DNA from: a bacterium
GTDB lineage: Bacteria > Bacillota > Bacilli > Lactobacillales > Streptococcaceae
NCBI GenBank assembly: GCA_905221455.1
Contig: CAJNDF010000003.1
Span: forward strand, 1-64,000
Direction: 5' to 3'
Length of the DNA: 64,000 bases
Shown: piece after piece, positions 39,189 through 49,016 of the stretch
Numbering within the stretch: position 1 is the stretch's first letter
How the letters are laid out: the number at the start of each line of letters is the position of its first letter
The notes under the pieces: model-generated
Told to the model about the DNA's origin: nothing
What the model saw: the letters and a program-made list of their open reading frames with translations, nothing else
The model's database searches: none
Program-made: the position numbers and the translations under genes

Positions 39189-40193
39189 ATGAAAGAGATT
39201 ATTGAAAAATTAGCAAAATTTGAAAATTTATCAGGTGTGGAAATGACGGATGTCATCGAGCGTATCGTGACTGGACGTGTAACAGAGGCGCAGATTGCTT
39301 CTCTCCTCTTGGCTCTTAAGATGAAGGGGGAAACACCTGAAGAGCGCACAGCCATTGCCCAAGTCATGAGAGGACATGCCCAACATATTCCAACTGAAAT
39401 CCATGATGCCATGGATAACTGTGGTACAGGTGGAGACAAGTCTTTCAGCTTTAACATTTCGACAACTGCAGCCTTTGTATTGGCTGGTGGCGGTGTTCAC
39501 ATGGCCAAGCACGGTAACCGCTCGATTTCTTCTAAATCTGGCTCTGCAGACGTTCTCGAAGCCTTGGGCATCAACCTAGACCTCAAACCAGCTGAACTAG
39601 GTAAGGTCTTTGATAAAACTGGAATCGTCTTTCTCTTTGCTAAAAATATGCACCCAGCCATGAAATACATCATGCCAGCTCGTTTGGAATTGGGAATTCC
39701 AACGATCATGAACTTGACTGGTCCCCTGATTCACCCAATGGCCTTGAAAACACAGCTTCTTGGAATTAGCCGTCCAGAACTTCTAGAAAGTACAGCTCAG
39801 GTTTTGAAAAATATGGGGCGCAAACGCGCTATCGTAGTAGCTGGACCAGAAGGACTAGATGAAGCTGGTTTGAACGGGATAACCAAGATTGCTCTTCTTG
39901 AAAATGGTGAAATTACCTTGTCGAGCTTTACTCCAGAGGATTTGGGGATGGAGCGCTACGCTATCGAAGATATCCGTGGAGGCAATGCTCAGGAAAATGC
40001 AGAAATTTTGCTCAGCGTTCTTAAAAATGAACCAAGTCCATTCTTGGAAACTACAGTCTTGAATGCTGGTCTTGGTTTCTATGCTAATGGTAAGGTAGCT
40101 AGTATCAAAGAAGGAGTTGCCTTGGCTCGTCAAGTGATTGCTAGTGGCAAGGCACTTGAAAAACTCAGACTGTTACAGGAGTACCAAAAATGA
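39189..40193 (+). CDS. trpD: anthranilate phosphoribosyltransferase
   Basis: A 334-residue enzyme that joins anthranilate to PRPP. The PRPP site is visible as [15 protein letters not shown] and [31 protein letters not shown] follows. It overlaps trpC by four bases. Confidence 0.96.
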   Translation: MKEIIEKLAKFENLSGVEMTDVIERIVTGRVTEAQIASLLLALKMKGETPEERTAIAQVMRGHAQHIPTEIHDAMDNCGTGGDKSFSFNISTTAAFVLAGGGVHMAKHGNRSISSKSGSADVLEALGINLDLKPAELGKVFDKTGIVFLFAKNMHPAMKYIMPARLELGIPTIMNLTGPLIHPMALKTQLLGISRPELLESTAQVLKNMGRKRAIVVAGPEGLDEAGLNGITKIALLENGEITLSSFTPEDLGMERYAIEDIRGGNAQENAEILLSVLKNEPSPFLETTVLNAGLGFYANGKVASIKEGVALARQVIASGKALEKLRLLQEYQK

Positions 40194-40957
40194 GTCAAGA
40201 ATTTTTAGCACGAATCTTAGAGCAGAAGGCGCGTGAGGTCGAGCAGATGGAGCTGGAGGAAATCCAGCCCCTGCGCCAGACCTATCGCTTGGCAGCATTT
40301 TTGAAGAATCACCAGGATCGTTTACAGGTAATCGCTGAGGTCAAGAAGGCTAGTCCTAGTCTGGGAGATATCAATCTCGATGTGGATATTGTGCAACAGG
40401 CCCAGACTTATGAAGCGAATGGCGCAGTGATGATTTCGGTTTTGACAGATGAGGTTTTCTTTAAAGGGCATTTGGATTATCTACGAGAGATTTCTAGTCA
40501 GGTAGAGATTCCGACGCTTAACAAGGACTTTATCATCGATGAAAAGCAAATCATCCGTGCTCGAAATGCAGGTGCGACAGTTATCTTGCTCATTGTGGCA
40601 GCCTTGTCAGAAGAACGTCTCAAGGAACTTTACGACTATGCGACAGAGCTTGGTCTGGAAGTCTTGGTGGAGACTCACAATCTAGCTGAACTAGAAGTAG
40701 CCCACAGACTTGGTGCTGAGATTATTGGGGTTAATAACCGCAATTTGACCACCTTTGAAGTCGACTTGCAGACCAGTGTAGACTTGGCCCAGCACTTTGA
40801 AGAAGGTCGCCATTATATTTCTGAATCGGCTATTTTCACAGGGCAGGATGCGGAACGAGTAGCACCATTCTTTAACGGAATTTTAGTTGGGACAGCTCTG
40901 ATGCAGGCGGAAGATGTGGCCCAGAGAATCAAGGAGTTGCAAATTGACAAAGGTTAA
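40190..40957 (+). CDS. trpC: indole-3-glycerol phosphate synthase
   Basis: A 255-residue TIM barrel that closes the indole ring. Conserved parts are [15 protein letters not shown] (catalytic Lys and Glu), [11 protein letters not shown] and [15 protein letters not shown]. It is separate from TrpF, not fused as in E. coli. Confidence 0.96.
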   Translation: MSQEFLARILEQKAREVEQMELEEIQPLRQTYRLAAFLKNHQDRLQVIAEVKKASPSLGDINLDVDIVQQAQTYEANGAVMISVLTDEVFFKGHLDYLREISSQVEIPTLNKDFIIDEKQIIRARNAGATVILLIVAALSEERLKELYDYATELGLEVLVETHNLAELEVAHRLGAEIIGVNNRNLTTFEVDLQTSVDLAQHFEEGRHYISESAIFTGQDAERVAPFFNGILVGTALMQAEDVAQRIKELQIDKG

Positions 40958-41543
40958 GATTTGCGGATTATCTACCAAAGAAGCAGTGGAGACAGCCGTT
41001 TCAGCAGGGGCGGACTACATTGGTTTTGTCTTCGCACCTAGTAAAAGACAGGTGACCTTGGAAGAGGCTGCAGAGCTGGCCAAGCTCATTCCTGCTAATG
41101 TTAAGAAGGTTGGCGTATTTGTTTCACCAAGTCGGGCAGAATTGCTAGAAGCGATTGAAAAAGTTGGTTTGGACTTGGTTCAAGTTCACGGTCAGGTGGC
41201 GAATGATTTGTTTGAGGATTTGCCTTGTGCCAGCATTCAGGCTGTACAGGTGGATGGAGATGGGCATGTGCCCAATTCTCAGGCAGATTATCTACTCTTT
41301 GATGCCCCTGTGGCAGGGAGTGGTCAGACCTTTGACTGGGGTCAACTGGATACGGCAGAACTAGCTCAGCCTTTCTTTATCGCAGGTGGGCTTAATGAAG
41401 ACAATGTAGCAAAAGCAATTCAACACTTTACTCCCTATGCAGTAGATGTATCAAGCGGAGTGGAGACAGATGGACAAAAAGATCAGGAAAAGATTAGAAG
41501 ATTTATAGAGAGGGCAAAGAATGGCATATCAAGAACCAAATAA
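40944..41543 (+). CDS. trpF: phosphoribosylanthranilate isomerase
   Basis: A 199-residue TIM barrel. KVKICGLST contains the catalytic Cys, and [17 protein letters not shown] and [14 protein letters not shown] are conserved. The start is a TTG at 40944 with AAGGAG seven bases upstream, inside the end of trpC; the open frame back to 40914 is not supported. It overlaps trpB by 23 bases. Confidence 0.93.
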   Translation: MTKVKICGLSTKEAVETAVSAGADYIGFVFAPSKRQVTLEEAAELAKLIPANVKKVGVFVSPSRAELLEAIEKVGLDLVQVHGQVANDLFEDLPCASIQAVQVDGDGHVPNSQADYLLFDAPVAGSGQTFDWGQLDTAELAQPFFIAGGLNEDNVAKAIQHFTPYAVDVSSGVETDGQKDQEKIRRFIERAKNGISRTK

Positions 41544-42744
41544 AGATGGATTTTACGGGAAATTCGGCGGACGTTTTGTCCCAGAAACATTGATGACAGC
41601 AGTTTTGGAGTTGGAGAAAGCCTATCGTGAAAGTCAGGCAGACCCAAGTTTCCAAGAGGAATTAAATCAACTTTTGCGCCAGTATGTGGGACGTGAAACT
41701 CCTCTTTACTATGCAAAAAACTTGACCCAGCATATTGGCGGAGCCAAGATTTACCTCAAACGGGAAGACCTCAACCATACAGGGGCTCACAAGATTAACA
41801 ATGCCTTAGGACAAGTTCTTCTGGCTAAACGCATGGGCAAAAAGAAAATTATTGCAGAAACAGGTGCTGGTCAGCACGGTGTAGCAACTGCAACAGCTGC
41901 GGCCCTCTTTAACATGGAATGTACCATCTATATGGGTGAGGAAGATGTTAAACGCCAAGCCCTCAATGTCTTCCGTATGGAGCTTTTGGGAGCCAAGGTT
42001 GAGGCTGTGACAGATGGTTCGCGCGTGCTCAAGGACGCGGTTAATGCAGCCCTTCGTTCATGGGTGGCTAATATCGACGACACCCACTATATCCTTGGTT
42101 CAGCCTTGGGGCCTCATCCTTTCCCAGAAATTGTTCGTGACTTCCAAAGTGTCATCGGTCGAGAGGCTAAACAACAGTACCGTGACTTGACAGGTCAAGA
42201 TTTACCAGATGCCCTAGTAGCCTGTGTTGGCGGTGGTTCAAATGCCATCGGTCTCTTCCATCCATTTGTAGAAGATGAGTCTGTAGCTATGTATGGGGCT
42301 GAAGCAGCAGGACTTGGTGTGGATACAGAGCACCACGCAGCGACCTTGACCAAGGGACGTCCAGGTGTCCTCCACGGTTCTCTTATGGATGTGCTTCAAG
42401 ATGCTCATGGTCAAATTCTTGAGGCTTTCTCTATTTCAGCAGGTTTGGACTATCCTGGTATCGGTCCAGAACATTCTCACTACCACGATATCAAACGTGC
42501 CAGCTATGTTCCTGTGACAGACGAGGAAGCCTTGGAAGGATTTCAACTCTTGTCTCGCGTGGAAGGGATTATCCCAGCCTTGGAATCTAGCCATGCCATT
42601 GCCTTTGCAGTGAAATTGGCCAAAGAACTTGGCCCAGACAAGTCTATGATTGTCTGCCTATCAGGTCGTGGGGACAAGGATGTGGTCCAAGTCAAAGATC
42701 GCTTGGAAGCAGATGCAGCAAAGAAGGGAGAAGCTCATGCCTAA
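41521..42744 (+). CDS. trpB: tryptophan synthase beta chain
   Basis: A 407-residue PLP enzyme that joins indole and serine. The PLP Lys lies in [28 protein letters not shown], the phosphate loop [10 protein letters not shown] and the C-terminal SGRGDKDV are present. It belongs to the TrpB1 type that pairs with TrpA. The ribosome site is inside trpF. Confidence 0.96.
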   Translation: MAYQEPNKDGFYGKFGGRFVPETLMTAVLELEKAYRESQADPSFQEELNQLLRQYVGRETPLYYAKNLTQHIGGAKIYLKREDLNHTGAHKINNALGQVLLAKRMGKKKIIAETGAGQHGVATATAAALFNMECTIYMGEEDVKRQALNVFRMELLGAKVEAVTDGSRVLKDAVNAALRSWVANIDDTHYILGSALGPHPFPEIVRDFQSVIGREAKQQYRDLTGQDLPDALVACVGGGSNAIGLFHPFVEDESVAMYGAEAAGLGVDTEHHAATLTKGRPGVLHGSLMDVLQDAHGQILEAFSISAGLDYPGIGPEHSHYHDIKRASYVPVTDEEALEGFQLLSRVEGIIPALESSHAIAFAVKLAKELGPDKSMIVCLSGRGDKDVVQVKDRLEADAAKKGEAHA

Positions 42745-43513
42745 GACACTAACAGAAAAATTGAATGCTATCAAAGCAGCTGGAAAAGGAATTTTCGTTC
42801 CCTATATCATGGCTGGAGACCATGAGAAAGGTTTGGATGGTCTCGCTGAAACAATCCACTTTTTAGAAGATTTAGGCGTTTCAGCCATTGAAGTGGGTAT
42901 TCCCTTTTCAGACCCTGTTGCAGATGGACCTGTTATCGAAGAAGCAGGCTTGCGCAGTCTAGCTCACGGAACTTCTACCCAGGCTTTGGTTGAAACCTTG
43001 AAAAGCATTGAAACAGAAGTTCCACTGGTTATCATGACCTACTTCAACCCCCTCTTTCAGTACGGTGTGGAGAAATTTGTCAAAGATTTGGCAGATACAG
43101 CAGTTAAGGGCTTGATTATCCCAGACCTGCCTCATGAGCATGCCAACTTTGTGGAGCCTTATTTGGCAGATACAGACATTGCTTTGATTCCCTTAGTTAG
43201 TTTGACAACAGGAATTGAGCGCCAGAAAGAGTTGATCAAGGGAGCAGAAGGTTTTGTCTATGCTGTTGCCATCAATGGGGTGACAGGGAAGTCAGGAAAT
43301 TACCGTGCAGACTTGGACAAGCACTTGGCGCAATTGCATCAAGTAGCCGATATCCCAGTCTTGACAGGTTTTGGCGTATCTAGTCAAGCCGATGTAGAAC
43401 GCTTCAATGCAGTGTCAGATGGCGTGATTGTCGGTTCAAAAATTGTAAAAGCTCTCCACCAAGGAGAGCCGATTGAGTACTTTATCAAACAAGCAGTAGC
43501 TTACCAAAAATAA
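42737..43513 (+). CDS. trpA: tryptophan synthase alpha chain
   Basis: A 258-residue TIM barrel that cleaves indole-3-glycerol phosphate. [29 protein letters not shown] (catalytic Glu) and DLPHEH are typical. The start at 42737 overlaps trpB by eight bases; the frame back to 42650 is a shadow. Its last codons lie in a segment that is repeated in the 3' end of cclA 4.8 kb away. Confidence 0.96.
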   Translation: MPKTLTEKLNAIKAAGKGIFVPYIMAGDHEKGLDGLAETIHFLEDLGVSAIEVGIPFSDPVADGPVIEEAGLRSLAHGTSTQALVETLKSIETEVPLVIMTYFNPLFQYGVEKFVKDLADTAVKGLIIPDLPHEHANFVEPYLADTDIALIPLVSLTTGIERQKELIKGAEGFVYAVAINGVTGKSGNYRADLDKHLAQLHQVADIPVLTGFGVSSQADVERFNAVSDGVIVGSKIVKALHQGEPIEYFIKQAVAYQK

Positions 43514-43518
43514 ATCAG
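43491..43518 (+). repeat. junction direct repeat, copy A (3' end of trpA)
   Basis: Twenty-three bases starting AAGCAGTAGCTTACC and ending at the trpA stop are identical to 48294-48316, and the match extends to 27-28 bases with one extra A. This copy encodes the last residues of TrpA. Confidence 0.88.
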
Positions 43519-43576
43519 TAAAAAGAGATTGGGAAAAACTTAATTTCAGGAGAAAATGAAGTAAATCTTTTCACAA

Positions 43577-43624
43577 TAAAACGCATATTATCAGGTATTG
43601 AATGTACTGATAATATGCGTTTTT
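43577..43624. terminator. dispersed hairpin, copy 2 (bidirectional terminator)
   Basis: CGCATATTATCA (43582-43593) pairs with TGATAATATGCG (43608-43619), followed by TTTTTCTG. Compared with copy 1 at 28151, the base pair at the foot of the stem has changed from G:C to C:G on both sides. It ends the trp operon and probably the ROK gene from the other side. Confidence 0.82.
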
Positions 43625-43712
43625 CTGCTTTTAAATACTTTTTACGATCCAGTTTCTTGGTTTTGATAGGATAAAAGTGGGAATTCTCTCCTATCTCTAA
43701 AAGAATTGCATG

Positions 43713-44891
43713 TTACAAATGTAGAATAGTATGATACAGGCAAAGTCCAATAGCTGAGCGAGCTGCTGTAAAGTCGTTATAGGGTTCCACAATAACTTCA
43801 GGGAGACGGTTGTAGGGAAGTTTAGGAGTGTAGTTCAATTCCTTGTAGAGTTTTTGAATAATGGTGTCATTTGCTAGTAAGGGACTATGAAGGTAGATTT
43901 TTTGAGAGTCAATCATCATACTGATATTTAAAATCGTTTGACTAAGATAGAGCAAAGCTTGGTCGATAAGCGTGATTATACCAGTATCTCCCAATTGATA
44001 GGCATTTAAGATAGTCTGAATATCAATCTCATTAGGATCTTCTACTAGGCTGGGAAGTATTGAATGAGAAGATATTTTGTATAAAATTTTTGCTTTTTTT
44101 ATTAGCCAAGCTTCTCCAGCAAATGTTTGTAAACATCCTTTACGGCCGCAACCACAGTTTTCTCCCTCAGAGGAAACGACCGTATGTCCAATCTCTCCAA
44201 TCATGAGATTGCCTTTCCCGTAAATTCTTCCATTGTAGATATAAGAACAGTGCATGCCTCTAGCAAAGTGGAAGTAGGCAAAGTTAGGGTCATTCTGTGA
44301 ACGGCTAAAAAGTCGTTTACCAATAGCCATACAGTTTACGTTATTTGAAAAAAATACAGGCAGTTCAAACTTTTCCTGAAGACGGCTTAAATCGATTTCA
44401 TGCCATAATGAATTATTTGTTGTAATCTTATAGTCGCCTAGGTAGCGTCCAGGTAGGGCGATACCTATTGATTCGATAAGGTAATCGCTACATTTTTCCA
44501 TAAATTTCTTTAGTGACTGAATGATAAGGTCAGTTCCCTCTTCTTGAATCAGCTCTTTTGTAACCAGTTGTCTATCTTCTTTAAAGATGTTTCCTAGATT
44601 GTCACCAAGAGAAAACGTAAAGTGCTTTTCAGATAATTCACAACCGATATAGTAAAGGTGTTGTGCTTGAATGTCTAGTAGAATTTTTTTTCGTCCGACA
44701 CTGGTATCATTCTCATCTTCACCAAGTTCAAGGAGGAAATTTTCTTTGATGAGATCGTTGGTGATACTACTTGTAGTTGCTGGAGTGATACCTGTTTTAG
44801 TTGCAATATCAATTCGCGAGATAGGTCCCCTTGTATAAATGGTATCTAATATCTTAGCTCTTAATTGTAATTGTTTTTTAGATAAAATCAT
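43713..44891 (-). CDS. ROK-family transcriptional repressor
   Basis: A 392-residue NagC/XylR-like regulator. The N-terminal winged helix reads ISRIDIATKTGITPATTSSIT; the ROK sugar-kinase-like domain has the zinc motif CGCGRKGCLQ after GEIGHTVV. Such repressors respond to a sugar or sugar phosphate. It is divergent from the PTS operon and is its likely regulator. Confidence 0.9.
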   Translation of the reverse strand: MILSKKQLQLRAKILDTIYTRGPISRIDIATKTGITPATTSSITNDLIKENFLLELGEDENDTSVGRKKILLDIQAQHLYYIGCELSEKHFTFSLGDNLGNIFKEDRQLVTKELIQEEGTDLIIQSLKKFMEKCSDYLIESIGIALPGRYLGDYKITTNNSLWHEIDLSRLQEKFELPVFFSNNVNCMAIGKRLFSRSQNDPNFAYFHFARGMHCSYIYNGRIYGKGNLMIGEIGHTVVSSEGENCGCGRKGCLQTFAGEAWLIKKAKILYKISSHSILPSLVEDPNEIDIQTILNAYQLGDTGIITLIDQALLYLSQTILNISMMIDSQKIYLHSPLLANDTIIQKLYKELNYTPKLPYNRLPEVIVEPYNDFTAARSAIGLCLYHTILHL

Positions 44892-44970
44892 CTGTACTCT
44901 CTTTCTGGTAATAGATTCTATCCTAATTATATATTGTTAATAAAAAATAATCAAATATTTCGAAAAATAC

Positions 44971-44999
44971 TTGACAATGCTCATAGATAGTTGTAGAAT
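44971..44999 (+). promoter_or_regulatory. promoter of the PTS operon
   Basis: TTGACA, a 17-base spacer and TAGAAT. An AAAAAACGTTTAAA stretch at about 45124 loosely resembles a cre site. The 155-base leader that follows shows no clear terminator. Confidence 0.78.
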
Positions 45000-45155
45000 A
45001 TAAATAACAAAAGATAATTAAAACGTAAAGATATTTCCTAAAATTGACATAATTGATAACTTTTAGTAATGAAATAGGCCAAATATCAGGAAATGCTACG
45101 AAAAGTTTAAGACGATGTAGCCGTAAAAAACGTTTAAATCATTGGAGGTTTGAAG

Positions 45156-46052
45156 ATGAAACGTTTAATTAGTGCAAATCCGTCTGAGATATTACAGATG
45201 GATGCCAAAGAGCTAAAACAAAGTATTCTAGCAAGCGAAGGACGAGTGGTTTTATCTGAGAATGTAGTCACTCGTGAAACCTTTGTTGGAGATATTACAA
45301 ACTCGGAAATTGCTAGAGCTTTCGGAGCGGATATGATTCTGTTGAATTGCTTTGATGTTTTTGATCCTAAGATTTATGCTTTGGATCGAACAGGAGATCA
45401 AGTGATTCAACGATTGCATGAATTGGTCGGTTGTCCTATCGGGGTAAACTTGGAACCTGTAGATCATTCAGCAAAGATGTTAGAGCAAATGCAAGAAATT
45501 GCTGAAGGTCGTATTGCCAGTGTTGAAACGTTCAAGCGAATAGAAGAGTTAGGCTTTGACTTTGTTTGTTTGACTGGAAATCCCGGAACAGGAGTCAGCA
45601 ATCGAGAAATCATCAAGGCTGTTCAAACTGCTAAGGAAAACTTTTCTGGTTTGATTATTGCAGGGAAGATGCACGGTGCAGGAGTGAATGAGCCTGTAGC
45701 AGAACTTTCTGTCGCAGAGCAATTGTTGGAAGCAGGTGCGGATGTGATACTTGTTCCTGCAGTTGGAACTGTTCCAGCCTTTCATGACCAAGAATTACGT
45801 GAAGTCGTTGATCTCGTTCATAGTAAGGGTGGTCTCGTATTGAGTGCTATTGGTACCAGCCAAGAAACATCTGATACAGATACTATCAAAGAAATTGCCC
45901 TTAGAAATAAGATTTGTGGAGTCGATATTCAACATATCGGTGATGCAGGATATGGAGGTTTGGCAACGATTGATAATATTTATGCTTTGAGTAAGGCTAT
46001 TAGAGGCGTGAGACATACGGTATCCCGTTTGGCTCGATCAGTAAATCGTTAG
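45156..46052 (+). CDS. uncharacterised TIM-barrel-like protein heading a PTS operon
   Basis: A 298-residue soluble protein of a family often found next to lactose/cellobiose PTS genes; I do not know its reaction. Repeating alpha/beta units end in motifs such as ARAFGADMILLNCFD, VGCPIGVNLEP, CLTGNPGTGVSN, LIIAGKMHGAGV, GADVILVPAVGTVPA and LSAIGTSQETSD, which look like phosphate- or metal-binding loops at the end of barrel strands, recalling PEP mutase-like or aldolase-like enzymes. The start at 45156 follows GGAGGTTTGAAG; a TTG two codons earlier is less likely. It is first in the operon, 21 bases before the EIIB gene, so it may process the imported sugar phosphate. Confidence 0.7.
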   Translation: MKRLISANPSEILQMDAKELKQSILASEGRVVLSENVVTRETFVGDITNSEIARAFGADMILLNCFDVFDPKIYALDRTGDQVIQRLHELVGCPIGVNLEPVDHSAKMLEQMQEIAEGRIASVETFKRIEELGFDFVCLTGNPGTGVSNREIIKAVQTAKENFSGLIIAGKMHGAGVNEPVAELSVAEQLLEAGADVILVPAVGTVPAFHDQELREVVDLVHSKGGLVLSAIGTSQETSDTDTIKEIALRNKICGVDIQHIGDAGYGGLATIDNIYALSKAIRGVRHTVSRLARSVNR

Positions 46053-46073
46053 TAAAAATATAAAGGAGAAAAC

Positions 46074-46391
46074 ATGGTTAAGTCAACAATTATGTTAGCC
46101 TGCGCAGCAGGTATGAGCACTAGCTTACTAGTGACTAAGATGCAAAATGCAGCTACTGAGAGAGGATTGGATGTAGAAATCTTTGCAGTTCCAGCTCCAG
46201 AAGTTGAAGAAATCATCGGAACAAAAGAAGTAGATGTACTACTTTTAGGACCACAGGTTCGATACCTACTAGGAGATTTCCAAGAAAAGCTAAAAGAAAA
46301 GAATATTCCTGTTTCAGTTATTCCAATGACAGATTATGGAATGATGAACGGATCTAAGGTGTTGGATCTAGCTGAAAGCTTGTTGCCATAG
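46074..46391 (+). CDS. PTS EIIB, lactose/cellobiose family
   Basis: A 105-residue EIIB with the phosphorylated Cys in ACAAGMSTSLLVTKM near residue 10. It receives phosphate from EIIA and passes it to the sugar bound by EIIC. Small size and motif match the cellobiose/chitobiose (CelA/ChbB) type. Confidence 0.92.
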   Translation: MVKSTIMLACAAGMSTSLLVTKMQNAATERGLDVEIFAVPAPEVEEIIGTKEVDVLLLGPQVRYLLGDFQEKLKEKNIPVSVIPMTDYGMMNGSKVLDLAESLLP

Positions 46392-46407
46392 GAACGGAGG
46401 TTTCGGT

Positions 46408-46725
46408 ATGGATGAAAGTAACTTAGAATCTGTTATGGGATTGATTATGTACGGTGGAGAAGCTAAAAGCAATGCAATGGAGGCTATTCGAGCAGCAAAA
46501 TCAAGTGATTTTGAACTTGCTAGTCAAAAATTAGCAGATGCTAATAGTGCTTTACTACAGGCACATAAAACCCAGACTGAAATGTTAACAAAAGAGGCAA
46601 ATGGAGAGAGTGCTCCGTTGAGTCTATTGATGGTGCATGCGCAAGACCACTTGATGACCAGCATCACTTTTGTAGATTTAGCAAAAGAAGTGGTTGAAGT
46701 GTATGAAAAATTTGAAAATCTTTAG
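46408..46725 (+). CDS. PTS EIIA, lactose/cellobiose family
   Basis: A 105-residue helical EIIA of the Lac/Cel family: GLIMYGGEAKSNAMEAIRAA and the active His region LLMVHAQDHLMTS. Three helices are expected to trimerise. It lies between EIIB and EIIC, 17 bases after EIIB. Confidence 0.92.
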   Translation: MDESNLESVMGLIMYGGEAKSNAMEAIRAAKSSDFELASQKLADANSALLQAHKTQTEMLTKEANGESAPLSLLMVHAQDHLMTSITFVDLAKEVVEVYEKFENL

Positions 46726-46734
46726 GAGTTTGCT

Positions 46735-48090
46735 ATGAATAAAGCTTTGGATAAAATGCAAGAAAAACTTTCTCCAATTGCAATGAAAGTGGGGAATCAA
46801 CGGTTTTTAGTTGCTTTACGTGATTCGTTTGTTGGTACGATGCCCGTCATCATGACAGGTTCAGTTGCTCTGTTATTGAACGCCTTTCTAGTAGATTTGC
46901 CACAACAATTCCACCTAGAAGGTATTACAAAAGCTTTCCAATGGTTAGTAGATATCAATAACTTGGTCTTTAAGGGAAGTATTCCAATTGTTTCCCTCTT
47001 ATTCATTTACTGTCTCGGTGTCAACGTTGCTAAGATTTATAAAGTTGATACGGTTTCAGCAGGTCTTGTTTCTCTTGCATCATTTGTCATTTCTATTGGT
47101 GGTAAAGTGACTCAAAGTTTTCCTCTACCAAATGCAGCTGATATGAAATTAGACCAAATTATACAAGGGATTGATAACTTAAAATTTGATGGTCAAAATC
47201 TCTTGGTAACTGTCGGAAATGTTCTTCCTGGTAACCATGTGAATGCCAGAGGCTACTTTACAGCTATGATCATTGGATTTTTAGCTTCTATCATCTTCTG
47301 TAAAGTGATGAACAAGAATTGGGTAATCAAATTGCCTGACTCAGTTCCACCAGCAATTGCTAAACCTTTTATTTCTATTATTCCTGGTTTTATGGCCATG
47401 TATGTAGTTGCCATTTTAACGTATCTCTTCCATCTACTAAGCAATGATTTGTTGATTGACTGGATTTATAAAGTATTGCAAACTCCATTACTTGGTTTGT
47501 CTCAAAGCTTCTTCGCAGTTGTGCTTATGATATTCTTGAATAAACTATTCTGGTTCTTTGGACTACACGGTGGTAACGTTCTTGCCCCAATCATGGAAGG
47601 ACTCTTTGGTGTCGCTATGTTGGCCAACTTGGATGCATTCCAAAAAGGTGAAGCTATTCCTTATATCTGGACAAGTGGTTCATTCGGTGCCTTCGTCTGG
47701 TTTGAAGGTTTAGGGCTCGTTATCGCTATTCTTCTCTTCTCAAGAAACAATCATTACCGTGAAGTTGCAAAACTTGGTTTGGCACCTGTTATGTTTAACA
47801 TTGGTGAACCAGTCAACTACGGTTTACCAGTAGTTTTGAATCCATTGCTCTTTATCCCATTTGTAATTAGTCCAATTCTCATGGGTACAGTTGCATACTG
47901 GGCAACAGACCTAGGTCTTGTTGCTCCAGTTACACAAAACGTAACTTGGGTTATGCCACCAGTCTTGTATGGTTTCTTCTCGACAGCCTTTGACTGGCGC
48001 TCTATCATCGTTTCTGTCATCTGTTTGTTGATTAGTATTGTTTCTTATTTCCCATTTGTTAGAATGGCTGATAAGACTGAATTGCAATAA
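46735..48090 (+). CDS. PTS EIIC, cellobiose-type permease
   Basis: A 451-residue membrane permease of the lactose/cellobiose EIIC family with about ten spans. FFGLHGGNVLAPIMEG and NIGEPVNYGLPVVLNP carry the conserved sugar-binding His and Glu. The sugar could be a beta-glucoside, chitobiose or similar; no phospho-beta-glucosidase is present in the operon, so the hydrolase must be elsewhere or the substrate is processed by the TIM-barrel protein. Confidence 0.92.
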   Translation: MNKALDKMQEKLSPIAMKVGNQRFLVALRDSFVGTMPVIMTGSVALLLNAFLVDLPQQFHLEGITKAFQWLVDINNLVFKGSIPIVSLLFIYCLGVNVAKIYKVDTVSAGLVSLASFVISIGGKVTQSFPLPNAADMKLDQIIQGIDNLKFDGQNLLVTVGNVLPGNHVNARGYFTAMIIGFLASIIFCKVMNKNWVIKLPDSVPPAIAKPFISIIPGFMAMYVVAILTYLFHLLSNDLLIDWIYKVLQTPLLGLSQSFFAVVLMIFLNKLFWFFGLHGGNVLAPIMEGLFGVAMLANLDAFQKGEAIPYIWTSGSFGAFVWFEGLGLVIAILLFSRNNHYREVAKLGLAPVMFNIGEPVNYGLPVVLNPLLFIPFVISPILMGTVAYWATDLGLVAPVTQNVTWVMPPVLYGFFSTAFDWRSIIVSVICLLISIVSYFPFVRMADKTELQ

Positions 48091-48143
48091 TTCTTGTAAA
48101 TGACAGTTTCTCACTTTGATAGTTTGATTATGGATAAAAAAGG

Positions 48144-48180
48144 AAAGCACAGTAAGAAATGTCATCTTGCTGTGCTTTTA
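48144..48180 (+). terminator. terminator of the PTS operon
   Basis: AAAGCACAG and CTGTGCTTTT form a stem around a 17-18 base loop. The following 48181-48284 stretch has no recognisable gene. Confidence 0.8.
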
Positions 48181-48284
48181 AATCATGTTGAGTATCAATG
48201 ATATTGAAAGACTAGTTCATAATATGACCCGAAAATGATTAGAGTCTATTTTGACTAATGAAAGTGGGGGAAAAGTTTCTTGAT

Positions 48285-48947
48285 TTACCTCATAAGCAGT
48301 AGCTTACCAAAAATAATCAGGCAAGCAGCGAGTAAAAGGAAAGGCACGAAAGGAAGTCTTTCCTTTTTCTTTTGCAGGAGAAAGGCTAGAATGCCCGTCG
48401 CAGAAGCGAACTGAATCAAGATCAGTAACTCCGTTATGCTAAAGACGAGAGCACAAGAAGCTAAAAAGAGGAAATCCCCTGAACCCATGCGGATATCGAT
48501 AAAATGAGCCATGATTCCAAGGACAAGGAAGAAGACCATGACCAGATTCCAACCACAGAAAGCTATGAGGATTAGGTGGAAAGTCAGCCAGACCAGTAAG
48601 GGATATTCCTGATGACGAAAGTCGTAGATACCCAAGGTCAAACCAGCAGTGATTAGGATGACTTGTCCTATGGAAATCCAGCCCCAAGACCAAGTCAAAA
48701 AGAGGAGTCCTAAGCTGAGTTCAAAGAGAGCATACCAGACAGGATAGAGAGCCTTGCAGTAGCGACAGCGAAAGCGATTGAAGACCTGAGATACAATAGG
48801 AATCAAATCTAATGGCCGCAAGCGAGTCTTACAGGAATCACAATGACTAGCTGGTATGATAATGGATTGCTCAGGAAAACGGTCAATGACCAAACCAAGA
48901 AAGGAAGCGAGAATGCTCCCGACAAGAAAAAAATAAATATTAATCAT
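48285..48947 (-). CDS. cclA: competence type IV prepilin peptidase
   Basis: A 220-residue membrane aspartyl peptidase of the PilD/ComC type that processes competence pilins. It has the zinc-ribbon-like CDSC...CRYC segment (residues about 37-62) and the catalytic GSGDF motif with an earlier Asp in YDFRHQEYP. Expression fits late competence: an exact cin-box lies seven bases upstream. The last codons (KLLLMR) include or adjoin the segment duplicated in trpA. Confidence 0.93.
   Translation of the reverse strand: MINIYFFLVGSILASFLGLVIDRFPEQSIIIPASHCDSCKTRLRPLDLIPIVSQVFNRFRCRYCKALYPVWYALFELSLGLLFLTWSWGWISIGQVILITAGLTLGIYDFRHQEYPLLVWLTFHLILIAFCGWNLVMVFFLVLGIMAHFIDIRMGSGDFLFLASCALVFSITELLILIQFASATGILAFLLQKKKERLPFVPFLLLAACLIIFGKLLLMR
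48294..48320 (+). repeat. junction direct repeat, copy B (3' end of cclA)
   Basis: Identical over 23 bases to the 3' end of trpA (43491-43513), and to 27 bases with one base missing. Here it is the antisense of codons for LIIFGKLLL of cclA. The 4.8 kb between the two copies is exactly the ROK-PTS block. Confidence 0.88.
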
Positions 48948-48954
48948 ACTTATC

Positions 48955-48962
48955 TATTCGTA
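48955..48962 (-). promoter_or_regulatory. cin-box (ComX/SigX promoter) of cclA
   Basis: Read leftwards, TACGAATA is an exact match to the competence cin-box, preceded by the usual T-run (TTTTTT). It ends seven bases before the ATG, so the transcript must be nearly leaderless. Confidence 0.88.
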
Positions 48963-49016
48963 AAAAATAGGAGAAGTAGTATAATGGAGAAACATAAACA
49001 AGATAGTGAGGTCAAG

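Noticed and set aside
48843..49016. Upstream starts for the GNAT gene, including ATG 48984.
   Set aside because: The frame overlaps cclA and its cin-box, and ATG 48984 lies within a TATAAT -10. ATG 49017 has GTGAGG before it.
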